Below, one piece after another: positions 54,372 through 63,800 of a stretch of DNA of 64,000 bases (its first letter is position 1; the number at the start of each line of letters is the position of its first letter). The stretch lies in contig NZ_CP031728.1 in the NCBI RefSeq assembly GCF_008806975.1, positions 3,369,501 through 3,433,500 on the forward strand. The letters are read 5' to 3'. This stretch comes from Cellvibrio sp. KY-GH-1 (GTDB lineage Bacteria > Pseudomonadota > Gammaproteobacteria > Pseudomonadales > Cellvibrionaceae). The translations under genes and the position numbers were made by a program. The notes beneath the pieces are model-generated. The model did no database searches, had not been told where the DNA came from, and saw nothing but the letters and a program-made list of their open reading frames with translations.

Positions 54372-55253
54372 CTAGGCAACTTGTCGATTTAATTCAGAAT
54401 CCAAACTCAAGTGTGTCAATTTAATCGAATCAATCAACTTCGTTAGTACGTTGCCAGGGCCGACTTCTTTGAATTCAAACGCACCTTGATCCAACAAATA
54501 GTAAACAGTATCCAACCACCGGACAGAGTTTGTAATTTGATCGCCAAGGTAAAATTTAAGGCTATCGCTGGTATGTGGGCGTGCAGTCACATTAGAAATT
54601 ACAGGCGCACCCATTGGACAAAAGGTGAAATTATCCAAAAAAGCCTCAAACTCTTTCTTGGCATCGTTCATATACCGTGAGTGAAACGCAGCACTAACTG
54701 GTAACACAATATAACGAGCCTTGTTGCGTTCAAACACTTTAGCTGCCGCGTTAATTTCTGCCAAGTCTCCCGACAACACCGTTTGAGTACCTGAATTAAA
54801 ATTGGCGACATCAATATTAATAAAATTACTGTCGCGCAGAATGTTATTAATTTCCTGAACGGATATCCCCAATACAGCTGCCATGCCACCACTATTTGCC
54901 CTTCCCATGAGCTCGCCTCTTTTTTTAACTAGTTTCAAACCAGTCTCAAAGTCAAATGCACCTGCCGCAAAAAGCGCGTTGTATTCCCCCAAGCTGTGTC
55001 CGGCCAAATAGTCTGCTTTACGACTAGAGTCTTCATAACACTTGAGATAACTCAGCGCTGAAACAACATAAATAGCAGGCTGGGTAAATTGTGTCTTATT
55101 GAGTTGATTCTGAGGATCATCTACGCACAATTCTCTTAACGAATAACCTAAAACACTATCAGCGACATCACTGAGCGTTTTAAAATCGTCAAACAACTCT
55201 TTTCCCATACCTTTAAATTGCGATCCTTGTCCTGGAAAAACATAAGTTAACAT
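54372..55253 (-). CDS. Free-standing malonyl-type acyltransferase of a trans-AT system
   Basis: A 293-residue FabD-like acyltransferase: FPGQGSQ at the N-terminus, nucleophile Ser in AGHSLGEYNALFA, Arg in KKRGELMGRANSGGM (the residue that anchors the malonyl carboxylate), and catalytic His in SAAFHSRYM. It loads malonyl-CoA onto carrier proteins. A free-standing AT next to a second AT and an NRPS gene indicates a trans-AT polyketide assembly line. Its start overlaps the stop of the neighbouring AT by 7 bp. Confidence 0.85.
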   Translation of the reverse strand: MLTYVFPGQGSQFKGMGKELFDDFKTLSDVADSVLGYSLRELCVDDPQNQLNKTQFTQPAIYVVSALSYLKCYEDSSRKADYLAGHSLGEYNALFAAGAFDFETGLKLVKKRGELMGRANSGGMAAVLGISVQEINNILRDSNFINIDVANFNSGTQTVLSGDLAEINAAAKVFERNKARYIVLPVSAAFHSRYMNDAKKEFEAFLDNFTFCPMGAPVISNVTARPHTSDSLKFYLGDQITNSVRWLDTVYYLLDQGAFEFKEVGPGNVLTKLIDSIKLTHLSLDSELNRQVA

Positions 55254-56233
55254 TTAGCAACTCCTTTAAACGTCATTGATGGATTTAAACTATTTATACA
55301 TGTTTCGTAATTACTAACACTTCGCCCCATGGGGGACATAATTGAAAAGATGCTGTGGTATGCTTCTCGTGGCAGGCTGTACTTAACAAAATTTGCGAGC
55401 GACCCAGAGGGGCCAACGTCCACATAAGTCATATCGCGGTCCGGAATCAAGCCTTGCATCGTTTGATAAAACAATATGGGATTTCGCTTAACACGCCACA
55501 TGTGCAACGCATTATAATTATCATTATTTGTAGCCGACATGGCCGACACTATCTCAGTTGTACTCTCCTTAAATTTTAAGCCAGAAAATATACTAATAAA
55601 TCTTTCGCGCAGAGGCTCAAGATGTGCGCTATGAAATGGCTGACGTAAAGGAAGCCGTTCATATACAACATTACCATCCTTCAGCTTTTTCTCAGCAATA
55701 TCGAGCGCCGCCTGCTTTGCAGATATACAAATCAACTGCGGCATATTTACTGCCGCCAACTCACAACCAGAAAACACGTCAGGATGTGAATAAAAGTAAT
55801 CAACTCCTTTTAATACAGCTATCATCCCTCCATCAGAACACTCGCGCTCAATTAAATTTGCCTGTTTGATTAAAGTATCTAACATATCCTCTGGCGAAAC
55901 GACACCTCCAACTGCCATGGACACGCACTCACCCAGGCTCAACCCTATTAAACGCGACGGACGGACACCATCCTCCATCAACGATTGAGCAAGAGCGTAC
56001 TGAATTACAAACAGCGCGGGATGCGAATAACGTAGCTCATCAAACCTATCGGCCGGAGACATATTTGTGTCATACAATACTTCTATAAGCGAATAGCCTG
56101 TCCTGGACTTAAACACCCGATCAAGCAAATCAACGTTTGCTTTAAAAACTGGCAATTTCATATAGAGCTCACGGCCCATTTGATAGTATTGCGATCCTTG
56201 ACCAGAAAACAAAAACGTAATCTTGCTGCTCAT
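55247..56233 (-). CDS. Second free-standing acyltransferase-like protein, probably an acyl hydrolase
   Basis: A 328-residue AT homologue: FLFSGQGSQYYQMG, GLSLGECVSMAVGG with the Ser nucleophile but Leu in place of the His before it, and catalytic His in PFHSAHLEPL. The position aligned with the malonate-binding Arg is LIKQANLIERE (Ala/Asn in place of Arg), so malonyl binding is unlikely. In trans-AT clusters such a second AT often removes stalled acyl chains from carrier proteins (acyl hydrolase, PedC type). Co-transcribed with the AT at 54372. Confidence 0.8.
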   Translation of the reverse strand: MSSKITFLFSGQGSQYYQMGRELYMKLPVFKANVDLLDRVFKSRTGYSLIEVLYDTNMSPADRFDELRYSHPALFVIQYALAQSLMEDGVRPSRLIGLSLGECVSMAVGGVVSPEDMLDTLIKQANLIERECSDGGMIAVLKGVDYFYSHPDVFSGCELAAVNMPQLICISAKQAALDIAEKKLKDGNVVYERLPLRQPFHSAHLEPLRERFISIFSGLKFKESTTEIVSAMSATNNDNYNALHMWRVKRNPILFYQTMQGLIPDRDMTYVDVGPSGSLANFVKYSLPREAYHSIFSIMSPMGRSVSNYETCINSLNPSMTFKGVAKC

Positions 56234-56261
56234 AACATTAATAATCCTTCAACTAAAAAAA

Positions 56262-57419
56262 TTAAACGATGATATCGCTTAAGGGTAATCTTACTGATTT
56301 TTCACACAATTCCGCCTTGCCCATCCTAAAAACCATCAACAGCTCATCTGTCTTGGGAATCCGAAACTGTTCTTTAAATTTATTCGCGTATTCTTGTTGC
56401 TCGGAAACGTAGTTAATTGCCTGCATTCGATAATTTTGTCGCGTCGCATCCAGAAAGATGCGCTCAAACAACTGCCCGGATTGCAACCTTGAAGCATTGC
56501 TAACGTCGCTCGCTGTGATTACACCCCACAACGGAGTAGCTGCGAAAAGATTTTTCATCAAATCTATTTCACCCTGCCTACCAAAATCTCCCGCCATATC
56601 TTCCGGTGACACGCCGTATTGAAAATATTGTTTGATTGCAGAAGGAGCGGCCGATGTGAAAATCGAAATGCCATCCCGCTTTTTAAGAATTTCTTCCCGC
56701 GAGTAACGCCACCATTTCAAACTATCGAGATAGGCTGAATCATCTTTCGTAAAGGCCACACACGCGGCGTCGTTAATTTCAGCCATTGCAGCGAGATCCG
56801 CTGAATCGTCAAACCAGCGCAGAGATATATTTGAAAAATCATTAAGTCCCATCATCGATGACTTGATAATCTCAGGTGTAGGCTCTGCAAGATAAGGTGA
56901 ACGGGTCGTTTGTCGCTTGAAGATTGAATCGAAGAGGGGGTTTCCCTGAGGCTGATCTTCCGACACCAAACTTACTTTGGCGCACATCCCGGTTTTTTCA
57001 TATTCAGCATTGGGGGTTAACGAAATATCCGCACGATATCCCAATTGATTGGCCGCCACCCTAATATTTTCCAACGCGCAACCAACCGACATCTGTATCA
57101 ATCTATGCTCCGCATCGGCACTGCCAAGACTTCGATTGGAATCCGCAAACACACTAATTTCCTTTTCCTTGATCGAAAACTTCCACGGCTGGGTATTGTG
57201 TGCACTGGGAGCCAATGACCCACACAGAATCAGATAGTTTTCGAGATTTAAACTACCCTGTGTAAATTTATTCCAGTACAAATAGGCGGGATCAGAGTAA
57301 TTAACAGCACCGCCCTCTTCACAAAATAGATACAAACCCACAGCTGATGTACCTACTCCAGCAAGGGTCAACTTTAAAAAATTTCTGCGTGTTATGATAT
57401 TTCCTTTAGGCGCGTTCAT
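56262..57419 (-). CDS. Tat-exported nitroreductase-family protein (Acg-like)
   Basis: The 385-residue protein has a Tat signal (ITRRNFLKLTLAGVGTSAV) and then two nitroreductase-like halves: SLAPSAHNTQPWKFSI and ENIRVAANQLGYRAD in the first, YRMQAINYVSEQQEY and RMGKAELCEKS in the second. Acg/Rv2032-type proteins have this tandem layout and bind FMN. In the cluster it may oxidise or reduce the product outside the cytoplasm, or act in self-protection. Confidence 0.78.
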   Translation of the reverse strand: MNAPKGNIITRRNFLKLTLAGVGTSAVGLYLFCEEGGAVNYSDPAYLYWNKFTQGSLNLENYLILCGSLAPSAHNTQPWKFSIKEKEISVFADSNRSLGSADAEHRLIQMSVGCALENIRVAANQLGYRADISLTPNAEYEKTGMCAKVSLVSEDQPQGNPLFDSIFKRQTTRSPYLAEPTPEIIKSSMMGLNDFSNISLRWFDDSADLAAMAEINDAACVAFTKDDSAYLDSLKWWRYSREEILKKRDGISIFTSAAPSAIKQYFQYGVSPEDMAGDFGRQGEIDLMKNLFAATPLWGVITASDVSNASRLQSGQLFERIFLDATRQNYRMQAINYVSEQQEYANKFKEQFRIPKTDELLMVFRMGKAELCEKSVRLPLSDIIV

Positions 57420-57428
57420 GTTTTTAAC

Positions 57429-58610
57429 CTATTTATTTACCGGGAGCTGAAAACGGTTTGAAGATGTGACCATCATGTTGATTGCCTGACACAACAGCAG
57501 AATGATGATTAGACTGAAGATATGTTTGTCACCCAATACAGACATAAACAGGGAGGCAATAAAAGGTCCGGCAGCGCAGCCGTAACTGAACGACGCAGTG
57601 AACAGAGCGCTACCTGTCGGCATTTCTGGTTTCGACAATTGATTCCCAATCATCGCAAGCGTTATCGGAAAAAACGTTCCTACGCTTAATCCCAATAAAA
57701 CTGCACCCACTGCAATCACGTGATCGTAATCAATTGTGAGCATGAGGAATAATGTGGCAATTCCAACTAGCGCCGATATCAGCAATATTTTCCAATGCCC
57801 ATACCTATCCCCAAAATAGGAAACAGGAATCATTCCCACCCCAGATGCGATCATAAATAACGGCAAGGGCAAAGAAGATATTTCTACTGGCAGGGATTGA
57901 TTGATTAAATATACGGGCAACAAGGTAACCACAATGCCTTCAAGTGCGCCGTATATAAACACCCCAAATAAAGCTATCTGCACCTTTTTAAATACAGTAA
58001 AAAAATTAATGTATTTTTCAACCGGTATGGTTTTATTGAGCGCAAACACAACAAAAACACCAAAAGAAATAACGCAGCTACCAAATACAAAGGCGTACTG
58101 CGGATAATGTGCATATAGGAATGATCCAATCAGCGGGCTGACAATAAACCCAACGCCAAACGCGGCGCCGTGCATAGCAACAATTACTCCTCGCTTCTTT
58201 GAGTTTGCATATAGGTTCAAGCCAGTTTGTCCTGCAACCATGTACAAGCAAATACCAACGCCCATTAAGATCCGCAAAATAAACCAGGTTGCAACACTAT
58301 CCGTTCGAGGGAACATGGCAGTAGCAATGGCGGTGATAAAAATCCCCGCAAAAATTACCCAATGAATACCGAAACGACGAATCAAAGCGCCTGCAAATGG
58401 TGAAAATAGTGCAATAGACAAGTAATAAACACTTGCATTCGCGCCAATCATCACTTCACTAACGCCGTGCTGCTTCATCAATATGGATATCAATGGATTA
58501 AAAATTCCCATTGAAAAACCTGACAATAACGAGATGAAATACAACGCAAACAACGGGCTAGAAAACGTTTTTTCTGTATCCCTCATAATATTCGTAGCCA
58601 TAATCATCAT
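57429..58610 (-). CDS. MFS exporter
   Basis: A 393-residue permease with about 12 hydrophobic segments, the RRFG loop motif between TM2 and TM3 (GALIRRFGIHWVIFAG) and a matching C-terminal motif (SYFGDRYGHWKILL). It is probably a drug:H+ antiporter-type exporter for the cluster product. It lies 9 bp before the nitroreductase gene and 4 bp after the barrel gene, so all are on one transcript. Confidence 0.85.
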   Translation of the reverse strand: MMIMATNIMRDTEKTFSSPLFALYFISLLSGFSMGIFNPLISILMKQHGVSEVMIGANASVYYLSIALFSPFAGALIRRFGIHWVIFAGIFITAIATAMFPRTDSVATWFILRILMGVGICLYMVAGQTGLNLYANSKKRGVIVAMHGAAFGVGFIVSPLIGSFLYAHYPQYAFVFGSCVISFGVFVVFALNKTIPVEKYINFFTVFKKVQIALFGVFIYGALEGIVVTLLPVYLINQSLPVEISSLPLPLFMIASGVGMIPVSYFGDRYGHWKILLISALVGIATLFLMLTIDYDHVIAVGAVLLGLSVGTFFPITLAMIGNQLSKPEMPTGSALFTASFSYGCAAGPFIASLFMSVLGDKHIFSLIIILLLCQAINMMVTSSNRFQLPVNK

Positions 58611-58614
58611 TTCC

Positions 58615-59949
58615 CTAAAATGACACTTTCACGCCAACGGAGAATCTATCTACCTCGTCGTAATCGTAATAATAGGCCCCCTTCTTTGCCCCCTCGATCC
58701 CACTTAGCGCGATAAAGAACTTTACGTCATCATCGTAGCTATAGGAGACATCAACCCTGAAAATATTGGCGTTATCGCTAATTAGATGATTCATCCAAAG
58801 CGAGGCGGAAATATTTCCATTTGAAAATGTGCGAGATATGTAGGTTGATATTTTTCTTTCATACTTGCCCTCCCTTAACATTTCAGTGTGATCTTCTATG
58901 TAGCTTGCAATGTACTCTAATGAAACCTGAGTATCGGAAAAGCCACTGTATTCAATACCGAGCATACCTTTATCCAAGTTTTTTTCTTGAAAGGATATGA
59001 CAGAGTCTATTGGCTCTGTTTGTAACTGCGGCACCACATACTCAACAACTTTTACATCGTGAGGCATGTTTAACGTACGCGCAAAATCATATTTCAACTG
59101 CCACGAGCCTTCGATTAAGTTGCCAAAAAAACCGTAGGAATTAAGCTGGTTATACTCTGGCTGGAACACCAACTGTTGGGTACTTGCATTCACCCCTTTA
59201 AAGACCAATAGCGGAAAGCCTTCAAATTGGCGGGCGGCAAAAAAGCTGATGTCTCCCCAATCATTTGACATATACAACCTGCTCAGCACTCCCGTGTTAT
59301 CAAGATCTGAGTCAGGCTCATCGGCCGACAAAATCATAACGCGTTCGCGAAAGGCCAAAAACGGATCAAACTCTGAACCTTCCGCACCCAGTTCATCCAC
59401 TCGAGCCTCGTGAACTGCAATAAGGTTGTATTCCCATGACGCGTTGTACACAGTTAACTTAGTCGCCCCGACAGGGAGTCGAATATCCTTAACATTCTGT
59501 AAGCCCAGTTCGCGCAGATCGCGGGGATTGCCGATATCACTTATTTGCTCGCTATTACTTTCGCCCCACCCAAAAAACTGACGTCCAAAGCGAACGTTCA
59601 ACCAGGAGTTGATATCTATATCGGTATAAGCCTCATTAATACGAAAGTCTTTCTCATAGATATCCAGAGTGTCTTGCGAGAACTCGCCGCGCCCTTCTAA
59701 TTTGTACGCCGCATCATAGGTTCCTTGGAAATTTAACTTCGCACTCCAGGACGATGAAAAATATGCATCTACATTTAAATTTGCTGTGGAGCTTATTTTT
59801 GACCACTTAAACTCCTCGTGCTGATAGCTATTACCTACCTCTTCTACTAAAAATCCACTGTAGGAAAGTGCGGTGTCATCCGCGCTAACAAGAGGCGCAA
59901 TTACAAAAAGCAGGGCGCCGACAGAAAAATTTTTACTTCGAAAGATCAT
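58615..59949 (-). CDS. Outer-membrane beta-barrel protein (DUF1302-like)
   Basis: The 444-residue protein has a signal peptide (VGALLFVIAPLVSA) and alternating amphipathic strands to a C-terminal aromatic end (FSVGVKVSF), as expected for an outer-membrane barrel. GRQFFGWGESNSEQISDI and NPRDLRELG are typical of the DUF1302 family, whose members are found beside LolA-like proteins. It overlaps the start of the LolA-like gene by 4 bp, and is probably the outer-membrane part of an export or lipid-transfer route. Confidence 0.78.
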   Translation of the reverse strand: MIFRSKNFSVGALLFVIAPLVSADDTALSYSGFLVEEVGNSYQHEEFKWSKISSTANLNVDAYFSSSWSAKLNFQGTYDAAYKLEGRGEFSQDTLDIYEKDFRINEAYTDIDINSWLNVRFGRQFFGWGESNSEQISDIGNPRDLRELGLQNVKDIRLPVGATKLTVYNASWEYNLIAVHEARVDELGAEGSEFDPFLAFRERVMILSADEPDSDLDNTGVLSRLYMSNDWGDISFFAARQFEGFPLLVFKGVNASTQQLVFQPEYNQLNSYGFFGNLIEGSWQLKYDFARTLNMPHDVKVVEYVVPQLQTEPIDSVISFQEKNLDKGMLGIEYSGFSDTQVSLEYIASYIEDHTEMLREGKYERKISTYISRTFSNGNISASLWMNHLISDNANIFRVDVSYSYDDDVKFFIALSGIEGAKKGAYYYDYDEVDRFSVGVKVSF

Positions 59950-60785
59950 TTAGCAATGCCTCGCGACATTTTTAATGGCGTGAAATTGGCATCATCAACA
60001 TCTTCCTCGTAGCGCACATTCTCAATTTTTATTACGGTCGAGTGTTCAGTAGCCCCCCCTTTAGTGGTGGTAATTTTATTTACCTTGGCCGTCCAAATGT
60101 CATTAATCTTCTCAACTTCCTTCGCTTCGAAATATTTTACCCTTTTCCCTTTCACGACCCAGAAAGTACCTTTTACCTTAATAAAGTTATCCTTTCTAAC
60201 CCAGAGGTGGATTTTGTTATACCCTGTTTCCTTAATGACCTTATCGTCATCTCCATTTTTTGGCAGTCCCTCAAGGACCCAGCAATCATGTCCATCAATC
60301 ACTTCACTTGTTTTAATGATTGAATAATCCCAATAGTTATTGCGCGAAGTCTTTATATCAGCATAGGTAAAATCGCTTCCCAGAAATGGATCCGATTGGT
60401 CTGCCGCCGCTAGTCGCTTTACTTTTTTAAGCGCCGGCAAGTACAGCCAAGAATCATCATCTTTCCCCTCCTCAATCCAGTCAAAACTCAAGTAACTCGT
60501 ATCTTTAATATCTTCAGGATAATTAAAGAAATATATTGCTTTCTGATCCTTCAGATTTTCCCCGAAATTTTTCCTAATCATACTCATTCGTCTAACTCGT
60601 TCTTTTCCATCTGAGTTAATCATAATCATCGTTGAGTCAGACTTTTGCGTTTTACCTATATACCGATCCTCGGACGTAGCAACGATATCATTGCCAGACA
60701 TTTGTTCCGCAGTAGCGGCTTGCTGCACCGCAAAAAAACACATAAAACCCAGCATTCCGCCTTTGAATAACTTTTTCATTTCCAC
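59946..60785 (-). CDS. Periplasmic LolA-like outer-membrane lipoprotein-sorting protein
   Basis: A 279-residue protein with a signal peptide (GMLGFMCFFAVQQAATA). The mature part has the LolA-type beta-barrel motifs MIMINSDGKERVRRM, DWIEEGKDDDSWLYLPALKK and LAAADQSDPFLGSDFTYADI (conserved GSDFTYAD). GTG 60785 has AAGG 8 bp upstream; ATG 60779 two codons later is the alternative. With the DUF1302-like barrel it may carry a lipophilic product across the periplasm. Confidence 0.85.
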   Translation of the reverse strand: MEMKKLFKGGMLGFMCFFAVQQAATAEQMSGNDIVATSEDRYIGKTQKSDSTMIMINSDGKERVRRMSMIRKNFGENLKDQKAIYFFNYPEDIKDTSYLSFDWIEEGKDDDSWLYLPALKKVKRLAAADQSDPFLGSDFTYADIKTSRNNYWDYSIIKTSEVIDGHDCWVLEGLPKNGDDDKVIKETGYNKIHLWVRKDNFIKVKGTFWVVKGKRVKYFEAKEVEKINDIWTAKVNKITTTKGGATEHSTVIKIENVRYEEDVDDANFTPLKMSRGIAK

Positions 60786-60833
60786 GATAGAGACCTTAAT
60801 TTGTTAATTGTGAAAGCCAATTTCATTCATTTG

Positions 60834-63800
60834 TTAGTCTACGGAGGTGGTTGTAGTCGCTTTAACTTCGGCGACCAAGTCTCTCAAAATAGACTGATAT
60901 TGCACGCCAACTTCCTCTATTGTTTGTGATGTATAGAAATTGTTGGAGTAGGATATTTCAAGATAAGTTACTTTATTTTTGGTATAGAAGAAGAACTCCA
61001 CCAAACTGGTTCGCTTTTGATCAGCAAACGATAACCGTTGATTTAATTCCTTTTCATTTGCGTAGAAGTCTTCACTTTCCACAGCGGTCACATCACCCAA
61101 ATAATTTATTCGAATGTTTGTCAGCTTATGATCAGGATACATATCTTTGGGAAGCGCAGCGGACACCCAGTCATAACTGGCACCACTCATCGGCATATCA
61201 GCCAGACCGTTCTTAATTGCATTGATCGCAACACCAAGCCGATCCTGCTTTTTAATGCTGATAGTGAGCGGGGCATTAACAGCGAAATTTCCAACACAAC
61301 TAAAGTAGTTTTTGGTTGGGCCGCCAACATTTCGAGCATTTAGCTTGTGGCTGATAGCTATCTGCGGACGTTTGAGTATGTTCGCCATCAATTTGTAAAC
61401 GGGTGCGCACAACAACGAATAGAAATTACACTCATAGTGTTCGCATGCATTTCGCTGCAGGAAATCCACGGCATTTTTTTCTAAAGGCACAACCAATCGC
61501 GCATCAGAACTCTCTATGTTTTCTCCACCACGATAATCATAGGGAATTTCCACACATTTCTTGATTCCACCTAGCTGCTTCTTCCAGTAGCTCAGGAGGT
61601 TTGTGTACTCAGATGAATCTGCTGCGAATGCCGATTGAAGCTCCTCTACATAACCGGGATAGGAAGCCGACGAGGCAAATATAGACTGATCATAGGCGGA
61701 TTTATTAATCAGGCTCGCGTACACAGACCATAGCTGCCGGCTCAGCAACTGCCCAGAGACCAGGTCGGACACTAAGTGATGGGCAACCCACAATATCTTG
61801 CTCGACCCATCTGCCAAGCTAACTACCGCAAATTTACACAACGGCCATTGATCAACTCGCAGACTTTCCGCCATTGCATAGGCGAGCTCCTGAATGGATT
61901 CAGCCAATTCGTCGCCACTTAATGTGGTTTGATGGTGAATCACTTCAAGCCCCGGACAATGTGAATGAATTTTCTGAACCCAGGCTCCGTTTTCCTGACC
62001 GAACACGGTTCGCAATTCCGCATGTTTTTCCACTAATACGTTCACAGCCGCTTGGAAACTGTCGATATGCAGGACCTTACGATAATGAAGCTGACTGATG
62101 CCGAACCATTTAAAAGGCGCATCGAAATAAGAGAAAATCCAATTTTGTGCAGGCCCAACCGGAAGCACTTTCTCAATCACAGGCACTGCTGTCGATTCAG
62201 ATTTCTTTTCTGAATTAGCCGTCAATTGGTTCAGAAGCACTTTCCGATCGAGTTTTCCGTTGCTATTTTTCGGCAACGCACTGTCTGACCAGAAGATAAA
62301 ATGGGGCACCATGTAATCCGGACAGCGCTCGTTGATAAACGACTTAATCTCTGCTTCGGCGGTTTGCGCTCCCGCGTACCACATGATCAACTTATCAGTA
62401 CCGCCCTGATTAACAAGCAACACCGCCGCTTCATTAATGTTTTTGTGGCTGGACGCGATATTTTCTATCTCACCCAGCTCAACCCGGAAACCGCGAATTT
62501 TTACCTGACTATCAATACGGCCATGATAGTTAAACGAACCATCTTCGTTTTCCGTTGCAAGGTCTCCCGTTCTGTACAGAGTAGCTCCGGGAACTGAGGC
62601 AAACTTGTTGGCAATAAATGCCTTAGCGGTCAATTGCGGTTCATACAGATATTCTTTGGCAACCTGGATACCACCAATGCATAACTCGCCCATTTCACCC
62701 GGCTTAACTTGATTACCATCTTGATCGATAATTACCAGAGAAACGTTGTCAATCGCCTTTCCAATCGGGATAGGAACTGCATCCCCGGGACGCTCACTAA
62801 TAACGTGATAAGTAACATCGATAGACGCTTCGGTAGGACCATATAAATTGCACAACCCTACATTTAATTGATAGGCATCTATCCATTGCTGAACGGTATT
62901 GGTAGCCAGAGCTTCACCAGAGAATGCCAGCCAACGCAAGGATTTAAATTGGTGTTTATCCGTATCAATATTGGAAATAAAAGCACCAAACATCGACGGG
63001 ACAAAATGAGCAATATTAATTGACTCCGCTTCAAGCCAATCCGCAAATTCCCAAGGGTTCGATACAGTGTCTTTCTCCACCGCGCTTACGATGCCGCCGA
63101 ACATCAGCGGCCAAAACAATTCCCACAAAGAAACATCAAAACAGCAAGATGTCTTCTGGGCAACTTTTTCGCCCGGACGCAATTGGAATAGTTTCTGATG
63201 CCATTCAAGACGATTGTTGTAACCTTCATGATTCAACACTACGCCTTTTGGATTACCGGTAGAGCCAGAGGTAAATAGGACTACCATGTTATCCCGTGGA
63301 TCTATGGATTGTTCTAGTCGCTCGCCGGGTTGAGTGATCCAAGTGGATGCAGGTACAACATTTTTGACAATTTTTCCAAAACTTTCGCATTGCACCTGAT
63401 TCGCATCGCCCAACAATACAATCGATTCAAGTACCGTGCCTTCGGTTCTATTTGCTCTATCCGCTGGAAACAAATCATCGAGTACGTCAAGCAGCGCAGG
63501 ATCTGTCACCAACGTTTTAATCCGCGCGTGCTTTAAAATGTAGCTCATTCTTCCTGCAGGATAGGTTGGGTCGATAGGCACATAGGCTGCACCGGATTTT
63601 AAAATCGCCAGTATCCCCACCAGCATTAAAGGTCCGCGGTTGGAAATAACGCCTACAAAATCGCCGGTGCTAATCCCCTGTTCTTTTAGCACGCGAGCGA
63701 TCTTATTGGATTGAGTGTCCAACTCTCGATACGAGATGGATTGCCCCTGCTGATTAGTAACGGCTACCGCATCCGGTGTTACTTGAGCCTGATGCACGAT

